Assembly (NCBI GenBank): GCA_003173995.1
Contig: PRDT01000055.1
Location: forward strand, 1-17,046
Length of the DNA: 17,046 nt
Direction of reading: 5' to 3'
From: Candidatus Levyibacteriota bacterium
GTDB lineage: Bacteria > Patescibacteriota > Microgenomatia > Levybacterales > UBA12049
This document shows positions 1 to 8,307 of this stretch, piece after piece (position 1 is the stretch's first letter; every line of letters starts with the position of its first letter). A program made the translations under genes and the position numbers. The notes beneath the pieces were generated by a model that searched no databases, was not told the origin of the DNA, and was given only the letters and a program-made list of their open reading frames with translations.

Positions 1-66
1 AAACTGCTTCGGCATATTTCATATGCAGATGGAACACCATCAGTATATATTTATCAACTTCAGTAG
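1..66 (+). CDS. 3' end of an upstream gene, probably another GT-C-type membrane protein
   Basis: The first frame is open from the window edge to a TAG at 64-66 and encodes about 21 residues ending in SVYIYQLQ. The stop lies two bases before the ATG of the next gene, a spacing typical of a shared transcript. Short tails of this kind, a beta-strand-like run of alternating hydrophobic residues, close the soluble C-terminal domain of many multi-spanning sugar transferases, including the two that follow here. The identity is inference from position and a very short sequence; only the reading frame and its stop are seen directly. Confidence 0.5.
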   Translation, partial: KLLRHISYADGTPSVYIYQLQ

Positions 67-68
67 AT

Positions 69-2033
69 ATGGATTTATTAAGTTTTGTTATTTGGTTACC
101 TATCTTTATTATTGCAGTCTTTATTTCATTTTTTACTCCAGGATTTTTAATTTTAAAATCACAAAATATCTCTTTAAATCTTAAAATGATACTCTCATTT
201 ATATTAGGTTTGGTGTTGTGGGGAATACAGGGATATATTTTTGGTTATCTGCATCTTCGGTGGATGACATATATATATCTTTTAGGAACTATCTGTTTGA
301 GTACATTTTATAAAAAAGATATATTTTCACTTATTAAAAAAGTAACAGGTGAAATAAAGAGTATTGACGTCAGAGTTATTTTTCTTCTTATTCTAGGTAC
401 TGTTATTCAACTTCTCCCCGTAGTTGGGTCAGGATGGAAATATTCTGATGGTGTACGTTTTTTCGGCATCAATGCGACTGATGGGGTTATGCATCTAGCA
501 TATATACAATCTATCACTCATTTTTTTCCACCACGAGAACCAGGCTCATTAGGTTTATTGATTCAAAATTATCATTATTGGTCAGATTTAGTAATTGCTG
601 AACTTGCAAGGGTATGGATGATACCAATTCCTCATTTATTTTTTAGATATATGCCTGGTTTTGTTTCTATTCTCACAGCACTGAGTATCTATTATCTTAT
701 CAGAGCAATAGGAGGAGGGAAAACTGCTGGATTATTAGGAATAATTCTTAATTATTTTGGAGGAGATTTACCTTTTATCTTTACTTTCCCTTTTCATAGA
801 GATTTTGGATTTAATACGCCGGCAATAGATAATGGTGCACTTTTATTTTTTAATATGCCACAAGCCATTGCTCAAATGATTTTTATAACTTCATTAATAC
901 CGTTTCTACTCTGGTTACAATCAAAAAAGAAATTTTGGGCAATACTGACATTTTTATTTTTTTCAACAGTCATAGGTTATAAAATCTATTTTGGAATTTT
1001 TATTCTCATTGGATTGTCATTATATACTTGCCTTCTTCTTGTCCAATCTTTTAAAAAACAAAATGTGAAGGAAGTGTTATTTTCTATCCTTATTCTGATT
1101 GGGCTAATTTTATCTTATGCAGCGATTTATTTACCACCAAATAAGTCTTCAGGGGGACTCTATTACGATCCTCTTGAGTGGCCACATCTCATATTAGGAT
1201 TTGGAGGCATAAATCTTACAATTTGGTGGTCTATGTTACATTTTCTACAAAGAGCAAATTTGTCTATTCTGAGCCCATTTTTAGAAGCAGTAGGAATAGT
1301 CATTGCGTTACTTGTCCTCTATGGGACAAGAATACTTGGTGTTTTATATATACCTAAAATTATGAAAATAAATTTTCCTCTTTTTATATTTTTAATTCCT
1401 GGTTTGATTCTCTTTCAATTTCTTGGTCTTTTTACTGCTCAAACTTCAGGAGGACTGAATGTATACAATTTTTTTATAGTCAGCACAGTTATACTCGTTA
1501 TATTAAGTTCTTTATGGTTAGAAACTCTGACTAAAAAGAAATATGGGAAAGTGTTACTTATAATAATCCTTCTATTAACTTTTCCAAGAGTTATTTATGA
1601 AATGGAATCAGCAGTACAGACTTATCTAACACAAAAGGATTCATACTTAGTGACCAACAATGAATTAGAAGCATTAAAATATATCAAAAACAATACACCA
1701 CAAAGTACTATTGTTCAGTCGCATATGAATAACCATTGGGATATGCGCACTCCATATGTTGCTTTTTTTAGTGATAGATATTCACTGCTTTCTGGTGTGG
1801 GCTTACAAGAAACACATAATGTTTCAACAGGTGAAAGAGATAAAACTCTCATATCATTATTTACAGCACCCAATTCTTATGACCTCGCTCATAAAATGGG
1901 ACAGTATGGTGTAGATTACCTTTATTTGAGAAAAACGAGAGAAGAAAGGTTTCCATACGAATTAAGTAAGGGACACTTTGCCTATGTATTGGAAAATAAT
2001 GAGGTTATTGTTATCCAGCCAAAAGTAAGATAG
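69..2033 (+). CDS. Multi-spanning GT-C-like membrane glycosyltransferase, 654 aa
   Basis: This integral membrane protein has roughly a dozen hydrophobic segments between residues 5 and 510 and a soluble C-terminal domain at about 525-654. A loop after the fourth segment carries Asp138 in ATDGVMH and, further on, NYHYWSD (167-173), an arrangement like the acidic first external loop of lipid-linked-sugar transferases of the GT-C fold. Such enzymes take a sugar from a polyprenyl phosphate carrier on the outer face and pass it to a glycan or protein. I recognise the architecture but no named family. The ATG at 69 has no Shine-Dalgarno sequence; it follows the upstream stop by two bases, so coupled translation is likely. 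The donor and acceptor cannot be read from the sequence, and a polymerase or non-enzymatic role is possible. Confidence 0.75.
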   Translation: MDLLSFVIWLPIFIIAVFISFFTPGFLILKSQNISLNLKMILSFILGLVLWGIQGYIFGYLHLRWMTYIYLLGTICLSTFYKKDIFSLIKKVTGEIKSIDVRVIFLLILGTVIQLLPVVGSGWKYSDGVRFFGINATDGVMHLAYIQSITHFFPPREPGSLGLLIQNYHYWSDLVIAELARVWMIPIPHLFFRYMPGFVSILTALSIYYLIRAIGGGKTAGLLGIILNYFGGDLPFIFTFPFHRDFGFNTPAIDNGALLFFNMPQAIAQMIFITSLIPFLLWLQSKKKFWAILTFLFFSTVIGYKIYFGIFILIGLSLYTCLLLVQSFKKQNVKEVLFSILILIGLILSYAAIYLPPNKSSGGLYYDPLEWPHLILGFGGINLTIWWSMLHFLQRANLSILSPFLEAVGIVIALLVLYGTRILGVLYIPKIMKINFPLFIFLIPGLILFQFLGLFTAQTSGGLNVYNFFIVSTVILVILSSLWLETLTKKKYGKVLLIIILLLTFPRVIYEMESAVQTYLTQKDSYLVTNNELEALKYIKNNTPQSTIVQSHMNNHWDMRTPYVAFFSDRYSLLSGVGLQETHNVSTGERDKTLISLFTAPNSYDLAHKMGQYGVDYLYLRKTREERFPYELSKGHFAYVLENNEVIVIQPKVR

Positions 2034-2054
2034 GCACTTTTACCAATGGTTTTG

Positions 2055-2063
2055 TGATAAAAT
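2055..2063 (+). promoter_or_regulatory. Extended -10 promoter giving a probably leaderless mRNA for the gene at 2070
   Basis: TGATAAAAT at 2055-2063 fits the extended -10 pattern TGnTATAAT with one mismatch in the hexamer. No convincing -35 box lies 16-18 bases upstream. Seven bases after the hexamer is position 2070, the A of the next ATG, so transcription would begin at or next to the start codon. There is no ribosome binding site, which agrees with a leaderless message. Confidence 0.45.
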
Positions 2064-2069
2064 TAGTAT

Positions 2070-3803
2070 ATGAATAAGGTAATAAAGCACTTAAAGAAAG
2101 CTACTGCTTTGCAATATAAATTTCCTTTAGTTGGATTTTTTCTTGTCCTATTTAGCCTTGTTTTTATCAATACGTTTCACGAAAAGTACCCAGATGAGTT
2201 TGATAACATCCTTGGAGGTTGGTATATCATTCATGGAAGACTTCCTTATATAGGTTTCTTTACTCATCACGGTCCAATAGCATATTTTATTGCTGCTGTT
2301 GTTGCAATTTTTAGTGGTCAGTCATTTATAAAATTCAGAATCGTTTATAGTCTTTTTCTATTTGGATTTTTGACCTATACATACATATTGCTTCGTCAGA
2401 GATGGGGAGAGCTGAAAAGCAAATTCTACTTAGTTTTCTTAGGCATGCTTGCGCTTGGAAGTACCTATTATTGGTTCCATATGCTGCTTGCAGATAATAT
2501 ATCTGCCCTTGTGTTTCTTCCAGTGTTTGCAATTTTACTTCTGAGAACAGTACATAAAGAACCTTTAACTAAAGCAGACTATATAATTTCATCGGTATTG
2601 CTATTTGTAGGCCTTTTAAGTTCTTTAACGTATATTTATTTAGCTCTTGGTTATTATCTTTATCTAGCATATTATTACTTTAAATCGAATAACTGGAAAT
2701 TTTCTTTTCTTGAAATGGTGAAAATCTCTGGTATTTTGGTTGCTCCATATATTGTCTTTGGTGTCTATTTACTTATTACAGGAAGTATAAAGGACTATTT
2801 ATATCAGAGTCTCGTATTTAATGAAAAATATTATATCTATAATATTCCTAGACGTGCAGACGGCTCGCTTGTTAATCCTATACGAGCGGGGGTATTTCTC
2901 GTACATGAATTTCTTAATAACTATATAACACTTCTTGTCCAAGTAAGAGATTTAAATTTTTCTTATCCTCTCAACATAACATTTGCATTAGGTAATTTGG
3001 TAATGTTGTATTATTTAGTACTTAAAAGAAAATATGCTTTTGGTATATTTCTTTTTTGGATATTAGTATTTGCAAATTCTCGAAGTAATCCACTTACATC
3101 AGCGGTAAGAGACTATCAATCTGCTGTCTATATTTTTATCTCTGTCTTCAATATCATTTTTGTTCTCCCTGCGCTTTATAAAGATATAAGTGGGAAAGAT
3201 ACTGTTCCAGGTGAGAAAGTATTGTCAGGTATATTTTTGGGAATATTAGGTATATATAGTCTTTTTTGTTCGGTTTTTATCCTTAATCATTTTAATAACA
3301 CATTTTATCCTAAATATATGGGACAAGCACCTTTTATTTATAATGCTCCTGAGCTTGCTCCATACCTCAATAAAATTACCCAGGACAACGATTATATGTG
3401 GGTAGGTCCATTTGAATTTGAAGAATTGTTCTATATGAAAGGGAAACTTGCAACTAAATATCACATTCTTAACCCTGGAGTAGGAAAATCAGATAAAATT
3501 AGTGCAGAGCAGGTTGCAGATATCAAAAAGACTAAGCCTAAATACATTTGGTACAATCCTAATTTTTATATATTAGGTCAAAAACCAGGAATATATGCAG
3601 AAGCCTTTAATGAAATGATCAAAAATGATTATGTTTCACTATACGATTATAAAGACGGAAATAAAAAATATGTTTCACTTGTCCCTGTTACCCTTCATAT
3701 TGATTTTGAAAAATTCCTGTACTTGCGAAAAGAAAATGCACAAGAAATGATCCAGAGACTTATTTCAGCAAATATTATTCAGGAGGAATCAGTTAAAAAG
3801 TGA
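2070..3803 (+). CDS. GT39-like (PMT/ArnT-type) membrane glycosyltransferase, 577 aa
   Basis: A multi-spanning membrane protein. After the first membrane segment (about 18-35) the external loop carries PDEF (41-44) and then FFTHHGP (63-69). The acidic pair followed by a His-Gly-Pro motif is the hallmark of dolichyl/undecaprenyl-phosphate sugar transferases such as PMT and ArnT, where the acidic residue is catalytic. About ten further membrane segments reach residue 405, and a soluble domain of some 170 residues closes the protein. It likely transfers a sugar from a polyprenyl phosphate on the outer face of the membrane. The start is supported by an extended -10 element placing the mRNA start at the ATG. 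Its TGA stop overlaps the GTG of the following GT2, so the GT2 may load the lipid carrier or act on the same glycan. The substrate is unknown. Confidence 0.82.
   Translation: MNKVIKHLKKATALQYKFPLVGFFLVLFSLVFINTFHEKYPDEFDNILGGWYIIHGRLPYIGFFTHHGPIAYFIAAVVAIFSGQSFIKFRIVYSLFLFGFLTYTYILLRQRWGELKSKFYLVFLGMLALGSTYYWFHMLLADNISALVFLPVFAILLLRTVHKEPLTKADYIISSVLLFVGLLSSLTYIYLALGYYLYLAYYYFKSNNWKFSFLEMVKISGILVAPYIVFGVYLLITGSIKDYLYQSLVFNEKYYIYNIPRRADGSLVNPIRAGVFLVHEFLNNYITLLVQVRDLNFSYPLNITFALGNLVMLYYLVLKRKYAFGIFLFWILVFANSRSNPLTSAVRDYQSAVYIFISVFNIIFVLPALYKDISGKDTVPGEKVLSGIFLGILGIYSLFCSVFILNHFNNTFYPKYMGQAPFIYNAPELAPYLNKITQDNDYMWVGPFEFEELFYMKGKLATKYHILNPGVGKSDKISAEQVADIKKTKPKYIWYNPNFYILGQKPGIYAEAFNEMIKNDYVSLYDYKDGNKKYVSLVPVTLHIDFEKFLYLRKENAQEMIQRLISANIIQEESVKK
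3781..3786 (+). promoter_or_regulatory. Consensus Shine-Dalgarno AGGAGG for the GTG-started GT2
   Basis: AGGAGG lies inside the 3' end of the preceding gene, 13 bases before the GTG at 3800. The spacing is longer than usual, but an in-frame TAA at 3794-3796 excludes any earlier start. It is the only full Shine-Dalgarno core I see next to a start in this window. Confidence 0.5.
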
Positions 3804-4552
3804 GCCTTTCAGTTGTTTTAGCAACATTTAATGAAGAAAAAAATCTTCCAAGCTGCCTATCTTCGGTAAGAGAGTTAGCAGATGAGATAGTTATCGTTGA
3901 TGGTACCTCAACTGATAACACAGTAGAAATAGCAAAATCCTTTGGTGCCAGAGTACGAGTAAAGGACAATCCTCCAATATTTCATATAAATAAACAAATT
4001 GCCATTGATATGGCAACAAAAAATTGGGTGCTCCAACTCGATGCGGACGAGCAAGTAACTCCACAACTTGCAGAGGAGATAAAGACACTGATGAAGGAAA
4101 AAGATGCTGCAGATGGCTATTGGATACCGCGTAAAAATTGGTTTTTGGGAAGGTTTCTCATGAAAGGTGGAGTTTATCCAGACTATACTTTGAGACTCTA
4201 CAGAAAGGGCAAAGGACATTTGCCTCAAAAAGATGTCCATGAACAGGCAGTAGTAGAGGGAAAAGTGGGTTATATGCATCATCCTCTTATTCATATGGCA
4301 GATCCTTATTTTGATAGGTATTTACTTCGATATGGAAGATACACCAATCTTATTGCCAATGAGCTTCGGGATAAAAGAGTTGGGAAGAATCTGTATGGAG
4401 TAGCTAAATATCTCATTGCGCTTCCTATATGGTGGTTTGGACTAATTTATATTAGACATAAGGGTTTTATGGATGGTTGGCAGGGTTTGGTATGGGCATT
4501 TTTTTCTGCAATGAGGTTCCCTGTTGCCTACGTTAAATATTTGAGGATGTAA
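3800..4552 (+). CDS. GT2 glycosyltransferase, WaaE/KdtX-like, 250 aa
   Basis: A GT-A fold glycosyltransferase of family 2. It opens with SVVLATFNEEKNL (4-16), has the nucleotide-binding VDG around Asp34, the metal-binding DAD at 81-83, and a DVHEQ segment (145-149), whose His-Glu matches the WaaE-type beta-glucosyltransferases of LPS core synthesis. A hydrophobic C-terminal stretch (205-243) probably holds it against the inner face of the membrane. The GTG start overlaps the upstream TGA by four bases and is fixed by an in-frame stop just upstream. It probably adds a hexose to a lipid-linked or core oligosaccharide from a nucleotide sugar. The family is clear; the exact sugar is not. Its last 20 bases overlap the 3' end of the gene on the other strand. 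Confidence 0.9.
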   Translation: MSLSVVLATFNEEKNLPSCLSSVRELADEIVIVDGTSTDNTVEIAKSFGARVRVKDNPPIFHINKQIAIDMATKNWVLQLDADEQVTPQLAEEIKTLMKEKDAADGYWIPRKNWFLGRFLMKGGVYPDYTLRLYRKGKGHLPQKDVHEQAVVEGKVGYMHHPLIHMADPYFDRYLLRYGRYTNLIANELRDKRVGKNLYGVAKYLIALPIWWFGLIYIRHKGFMDGWQGLVWAFFSAMRFPVAYVKYLRM

Positions 4553-6089
4553 TCTTCACTCTCTTCAAAATAGTGGTTCCATCAGCAATATGCCATTCAT
4601 GTGCAGTAATATAGAATTTTTTGGGAGTTCGATATTCTATAAAATCATTAATGATTGCTTGTTTGGTAGCAGGATAGATAAGATACGTGAGATTTTTCTG
4701 TTCTGTTATTTTCCCAGGGTCAAATGGGACATTTTTTTTTCCTAGCCATGCAAAAAGATAACTATAATCATAGGTATAAATCGCTGGATTATAAATAAAC
4801 ACATTATAATCAACACCTTTAGCGTCATTCAAAACAATATGAGTAACATACTCTTTTGTAATAAGATTGGGGATTGAGTATGGATTAGTCTGCATGCTTT
4901 GAGAGAAGTGTAGTATGCCAATGCTTGCTATGAAGATGGCATAAACAAGTAAGATATGCGCTAATTTAGAAGATTTTGTTAGTATTATGCCCAGTAGCAG
5001 TAAAAAAATAATTTCAACACTAATAAAATGATAATCCCAAACGGGATTTTTAGCAGTCAAATAGATAGATAAAACACCTATGGATATAGACAATAATAAA
5101 AGTAAAATACGCTTTTCCTGGTCTTTCAGGTTGTTTCTTATGATGAGATAACTAGCAAAAATTAGTTCTCCAACACCTATTAAGAGTCCAAAAACTTTTG
5201 GTAAGGATAAAATAGCTGCGCTTCTACCAAAAAAGGAAAGAATAATATCTTTTTTGGAAAGCCCTTTTATTGTCACTACATTGCCGAATTTGAAGAAGGT
5301 TTGGAGTAATACTTTCGTTTGCGGAAAATTATGACGCAATTCAAAAAGAAAGAATGGAGCAAAAATAATACTTAGACCAAAGATAAATAGCAAAACAGGT
5401 AAGGCAATTTCTTTTAAAAAGTGTAGTTGTTTAATTTTATTATTAGCAAACAAAAGATAAAGTTGAATGATAAAAAACATACCTGTTCCTAGTACCACTC
5501 CAATTGCAAAAGAAATGTGGAAATTAAGTAAAAGTCCGAGTATCAAGCCGAGACAAAGGGAATACATACAATATCTAAAAGGGTTTTTTACTGGGAAAAA
5601 GGTAATGAGGTAAACATATGTGATAAATAGTATGGGAGCTGGGTGAGGATTCCAAAGCATTATAGTGTAATTGAATCCTACTGTAAATATAAACAGTAGC
5701 CACAATGTAAGAATAACTTTTTTCCCAAATAAATTTGAAAATTGGAAAAGAATAAATAGAAAAATTGCATAATAAGGAAGTGTTTCAACTACAAAATCGA
5801 CAACTCTTGGGTTTTTAGAGATCATCAGTCCCAGGCTCAGTAGCCAAATCCAGTAGGGACCATAAAATATACCAGGAATTCCTGATGTTGGCCCAATAAG
5901 AGTAATTTTGTGTAAATTATCCCATGCAGAGAGCAAATCTCTGGCTGGATCATACCAAAAAGGAATATTTCCCTGAATGACATTCCAAAGAGAGATAGAA
6001 AAGGGGACTAGTATAGCAAGGGTAAATACTGCCCAAAATATAAATTTCCGTTCTAGGTAGGAATTAAACTTATTTATTAATTTAGCCAT
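4533..6089 (-). CDS. GT-C membrane glycosyltransferase (GT39/PMT-like), 518 aa
   Basis: A multi-spanning protein with no large soluble tail beyond about 100 residues. After the first membrane segment (18-38) the external loop reads FWYDPARDLL (44-53) followed by LIGPTSGIPG (64-73) and FYGPYW. An Asp/Arg-Asp loop followed by a GP-rich motif is typical of a GT-C group common in Microgenomates-like genomes and related to PMT/ArnT enzymes; Asp47 or Asp51 would be the catalytic acid. It probably uses a polyprenyl-phosphate sugar on the outer face. The gene is a single-gene unit on the minus strand, with a candidate promoter and palindrome just upstream. A run of nine A residues in its coding strand (T run at 4732-4740) is a potential slippage site. 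Its 3' end overlaps the convergent GT2 by 20 bases. Acceptor unknown. Confidence 0.8.
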   Translation of the reverse strand: MAKLINKFNSYLERKFIFWAVFTLAILVPFSISLWNVIQGNIPFWYDPARDLLSAWDNLHKITLIGPTSGIPGIFYGPYWIWLLSLGLMISKNPRVVDFVVETLPYYAIFLFILFQFSNLFGKKVILTLWLLFIFTVGFNYTIMLWNPHPAPILFITYVYLITFFPVKNPFRYCMYSLCLGLILGLLLNFHISFAIGVVLGTGMFFIIQLYLLFANNKIKQLHFLKEIALPVLLFIFGLSIIFAPFFLFELRHNFPQTKVLLQTFFKFGNVVTIKGLSKKDIILSFFGRSAAILSLPKVFGLLIGVGELIFASYLIIRNNLKDQEKRILLLLLSISIGVLSIYLTAKNPVWDYHFISVEIIFLLLLGIILTKSSKLAHILLVYAIFIASIGILHFSQSMQTNPYSIPNLITKEYVTHIVLNDAKGVDYNVFIYNPAIYTYDYSYLFAWLGKKNVPFDPGKITEQKNLTYLIYPATKQAIINDFIEYRTPKKFYITAHEWHIADGTTILKRVKITSSNI

Positions 6090-6097
6090 AGGCTATT

Positions 6098-6109
6098 ACC
6101 TTTAAAGGT
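6098..6109. repeat. 12-bp perfect palindrome in the divergent promoter region
   Basis: ACCTTTAAAGGT reads the same on both strands. It covers most of the candidate -10 box (6106-6111) and the predicted mRNA start (about 6099) of the minus-strand GT-C gene, a position where a dimeric repressor could block transcription. No regulator gene is nearby. A chance AT-centred palindrome is possible. Confidence 0.35.
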
Positions 6110-6134
6110 TAGAGTTTTTCTCTATCAAAGTCAA
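6099..6134 (-). promoter_or_regulatory. Candidate promoter of the minus-strand GT-C gene
   Basis: On the minus strand TTGACT (6134-6129) matches the -35 consensus at five of six bases. After exactly 17 bases comes TAACCT (6111-6106), a weak -10 hexamer keeping the TAnnnT frame. Transcription would start near 6099, giving a leader of about ten bases before the ATG at 6089. The short leader agrees with the other promoters of this window. Confidence 0.4.
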
Positions 6135-6144
6135 GAATTCAGCT

Positions 6145-6173
6145 TTGCTTTAGCTAATATTCCATGCTAATAT
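6145..6173 (+). promoter_or_regulatory. Promoter of the galE operon (extended -10)
   Basis: TTGCTT (6145-6150), a 17-base spacer, and TAATAT (6168-6173) preceded by TG at 6165-6166 form an extended -10 promoter. The predicted start near 6180 leaves only about six bases before the ATG at 6186, and no Shine-Dalgarno sequence is present. An 8-base direct repeat GCTAATAT (6153-6160 and 6166-6173, period 13) covers the spacer and the -10 box. Confidence 0.5.
6153..6173 (+). repeat. Direct repeat GCTAATAT, two copies 13 bp apart
   Basis: Copies at 6153-6160 and 6166-6173. The second copy is the -10 element of the galE promoter. The repeat could offer two alternative -10 boxes or a binding site, or it may be a chance feature of AT-rich DNA. 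Confidence 0.3.
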
Positions 6174-6185
6174 AGATGTACAGAT

Positions 6186-7163
6186 ATGAGAGTCTTAGTA
6201 ACCGGTGGTGCAGGTTATATTGGAAGTATTACTGTCAAACAACTCATAAAAGAAGGACATGAAGTTGTGGTATTTGATAGCCTCAAATGTGGCTTTAAAG
6301 AGAATGTGACAGAGTGTCCATTGGTTGTGGGTGATTTGCTTAGTCCCGAAGAAATAAAGAATGGCTTGGACCAGTATACATTTGATGCAGTTATTCATTT
6401 TGCTGCATATCTTCAAGTAGGTGAGTCTATGCAAAATCCTTATAAATATTTTCAAAATAACCTCATTGGAGGGCTAAATTTACTTGAGTATATGAAGGAG
6501 AGAAAGGTCCCTTACATTGTTTTCTCTTCTACCTCAGCGATATTTGGTACGCCAGAAGAGCTTCCAGTGAAGGAAGACCAAGAAAAACGTCCTGAAAGTG
6601 TTTATGGAGAGTCAAAAGCCATGTTTGAGCGTATGCTCCATTGGTATGATGAAATTTTTGGTATCAAATCTATATGCCTTCGATACTTTAATGCTGCTGG
6701 GGCAGCAATAGATGGTTCTTTAGGCGAAGCTCATAACCCCGAGACGCATATCATCCCTGTAGCTATATCATGTGCGCTTGAAAATAAGTCATTTTCACTT
6801 TTTGGGAATGATTATCCAACAGAAGATGGTACCTGTGTCAGAGATTACATCCATGTTGAAGACTTAGCGGAGGCTCATATATTGGCATTAAAGTATGCTG
6901 AGGAGTATAAAAAGAGTGATATTTTTAATTTAGGAGTTGGGAGAGGATATTCCAATAAAGAAGTTGTTGATATGGTAAAGAAAGTAAGCGGAGTTGATTT
7001 CCCAGTTGAAATTAAAGAAAGAAGGAGTGGAGATGCTGCTATTGTCTATGCAGATAATGAAAAATCACAAAATATTTTAGGATTTCATCCTCAGTATTCG
7101 GATCTTGAGACAATAGTGACAACCGCATGGAATTGGCACAAAAGTAAAAAGGCTCATGAATAA
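6186..7163 (+). CDS. galE: UDP-glucose 4-epimerase (GalE), 325 aa
   Basis: An extended SDR that interconverts UDP-glucose and UDP-galactose (or their N-acetyl forms) using bound NAD in the cytoplasm. The NAD-binding motif GGAGYIG is at 7-13, the catalytic Thr116 lies in FSSTSAIFG (113-121), and Tyr140/Lys144 form the YxxxK motif in VYGESK. RYFNAAGA (166-173), THIIPVA and the CVRDYIHVEDLA segment near 214-225 are typical of GalE, and the length is close to the usual 330-340 residues. It is the first gene of an operon with a GT-C protein, a GT4 and a flippase, and supplies a sugar nucleotide to them. The start has an extended -10 promoter about 13 bases upstream and no ribosome binding site. 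Whether it accepts glucose or GlcNAc forms cannot be told from the sequence. Confidence 0.93.
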   Translation: MRVLVTGGAGYIGSITVKQLIKEGHEVVVFDSLKCGFKENVTECPLVVGDLLSPEEIKNGLDQYTFDAVIHFAAYLQVGESMQNPYKYFQNNLIGGLNLLEYMKERKVPYIVFSSTSAIFGTPEELPVKEDQEKRPESVYGESKAMFERMLHWYDEIFGIKSICLRYFNAAGAAIDGSLGEAHNPETHIIPVAISCALENKSFSLFGNDYPTEDGTCVRDYIHVEDLAEAHILALKYAEEYKKSDIFNLGVGRGYSNKEVVDMVKKVSGVDFPVEIKERRSGDAAIVYADNEKSQNILGFHPQYSDLETIVTTAWNWHKSKKAHE

Positions 7164-8307
7164 TTCTCTTATTCAACGTCTATTCAGCATTTTCTTAGTA
7201 ATTATTACAATAATTTCACTTGGTATTGTATTTTTTCAACATAGAGAAGTATATCTATCGCATAATTACTGGCAGCAATTTCCTAACCTCAAGCAGACCT
7301 ATTTAGATTCCCAATATGTTAATAAGCATCCAAAGGGATGGATCCCTGATGAGATCGTAAATGCATATGCAGGAGGAGCATATATGCAAGGCGTTTTACC
7401 TCAACTTATTGCTCCTGATACGCCGCCTCTAGGTAGATATATAGTTGGTATTTCAACATTGTTGTTCAATAATGCAAATATTTTGGTTAGTATGATTCAA
7501 CTTGTTTCACTTGTCTTCCTTTTTCTTCTCGGAAAGCAGATTTTTAAAAATACAACACTTGCTTTAGTACCAGTTACCTTTTTATCACTGGAGCAAATAT
7601 TTCAAAATCAATTTATTTACACGCCATTGTTGGATGGAATGCAACTTACATTTCTTCTTTCATCATTTTATTTCTTTAACAAAGGTATAAGAAATAAAAG
7701 AAAAATATTAGATTATTTACTAGCAGTTATTGGTCTTGGATTATTCATTTCAACAAAATTTTTCATTACAGGTATTGTTGTTGCAGTGGCATGGTTTGGT
7801 GTATTACTTATTCATAGAAAAATAAAAGATATATCCTTACTTGGTATAATTTCTCCCTTTGCAGTAATTATTTTAGTCAGTAATTATATTGGTTCTCTTT
7901 GGCATGGCTATTCATTTATGAAATTCTTAGGAATTCAAAAATATATTCTACTTTATCATAAGAGCCAACTTATTTTGCCCTTTTCTATATGGCCTTTGTT
8001 ATTTTTAAATAGATGGTATGTTTGGTTTGGTGACAAGTCAGTTATTTCTGATCCTCAATGGCAGTTTACCTGGCCGATTATTGCAGGAATATCATTTCTA
8101 ACATGTGCTCTCTATATTTTGAAAAAAATTCCACAGAAATTAGAAGTTGAAATTTTAATGTTCTGGAGTGTTGTGTATATTCTTTTCTTTAGTTTTGGGC
8201 AAATTACCACAAGATACCTTGTTATTTATATCCCTGTTTTGTATGTTATTTCTCTTTATGGTATACAACAAATAATAAAAAAATATGTTTTAAAGAAAAA
8301 AGTATGA
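7156..8307 (+). CDS. Small PMT-like GT-C membrane protein, 383 aa
   Basis: A membrane protein with about eight to ten hydrophobic segments. The external loop after the first segment carries DE at 65-66 (in GWIPDEIVNAYAGG) and APDTPPLGRY (86-95). An acidic pair followed by a (D/H)xPPLG motif is the signature of protein O-mannosyltransferases and related GT-C enzymes of family 39, with the acidic residues catalytic. At 383 residues it is shorter than the usual 450-600 and lacks a soluble C-terminal domain. The start codon lies inside galE: the two genes share ATGAATAA, so translation is coupled. It likely moves a sugar from a polyprenyl phosphate outside the membrane; the GalE product could be the precursor of that sugar. 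The last four bases overlap the next gene. Confidence 0.78.
   Translation: MNNSLIQRLFSIFLVIITIISLGIVFFQHREVYLSHNYWQQFPNLKQTYLDSQYVNKHPKGWIPDEIVNAYAGGAYMQGVLPQLIAPDTPPLGRYIVGISTLLFNNANILVSMIQLVSLVFLFLLGKQIFKNTTLALVPVTFLSLEQIFQNQFIYTPLLDGMQLTFLLSSFYFFNKGIRNKRKILDYLLAVIGLGLFISTKFFITGIVVAVAWFGVLLIHRKIKDISLLGIISPFAVIILVSNYIGSLWHGYSFMKFLGIQKYILLYHKSQLILPFSIWPLLFLNRWYVWFGDKSVISDPQWQFTWPIIAGISFLTCALYILKKIPQKLEVEILMFWSVVYILFFSFGQITTRYLVIYIPVLYVISLYGIQQIIKKYVLKKKV

Noticed and set aside
3908..4294. 128-codon open frame on the minus strand inside the GT2 gene
   Set aside because: It lies wholly inside the clear WaaE-like GT2, has no recognisable motif, promoter or composition, and such shadows are common in AT-rich coding DNA.
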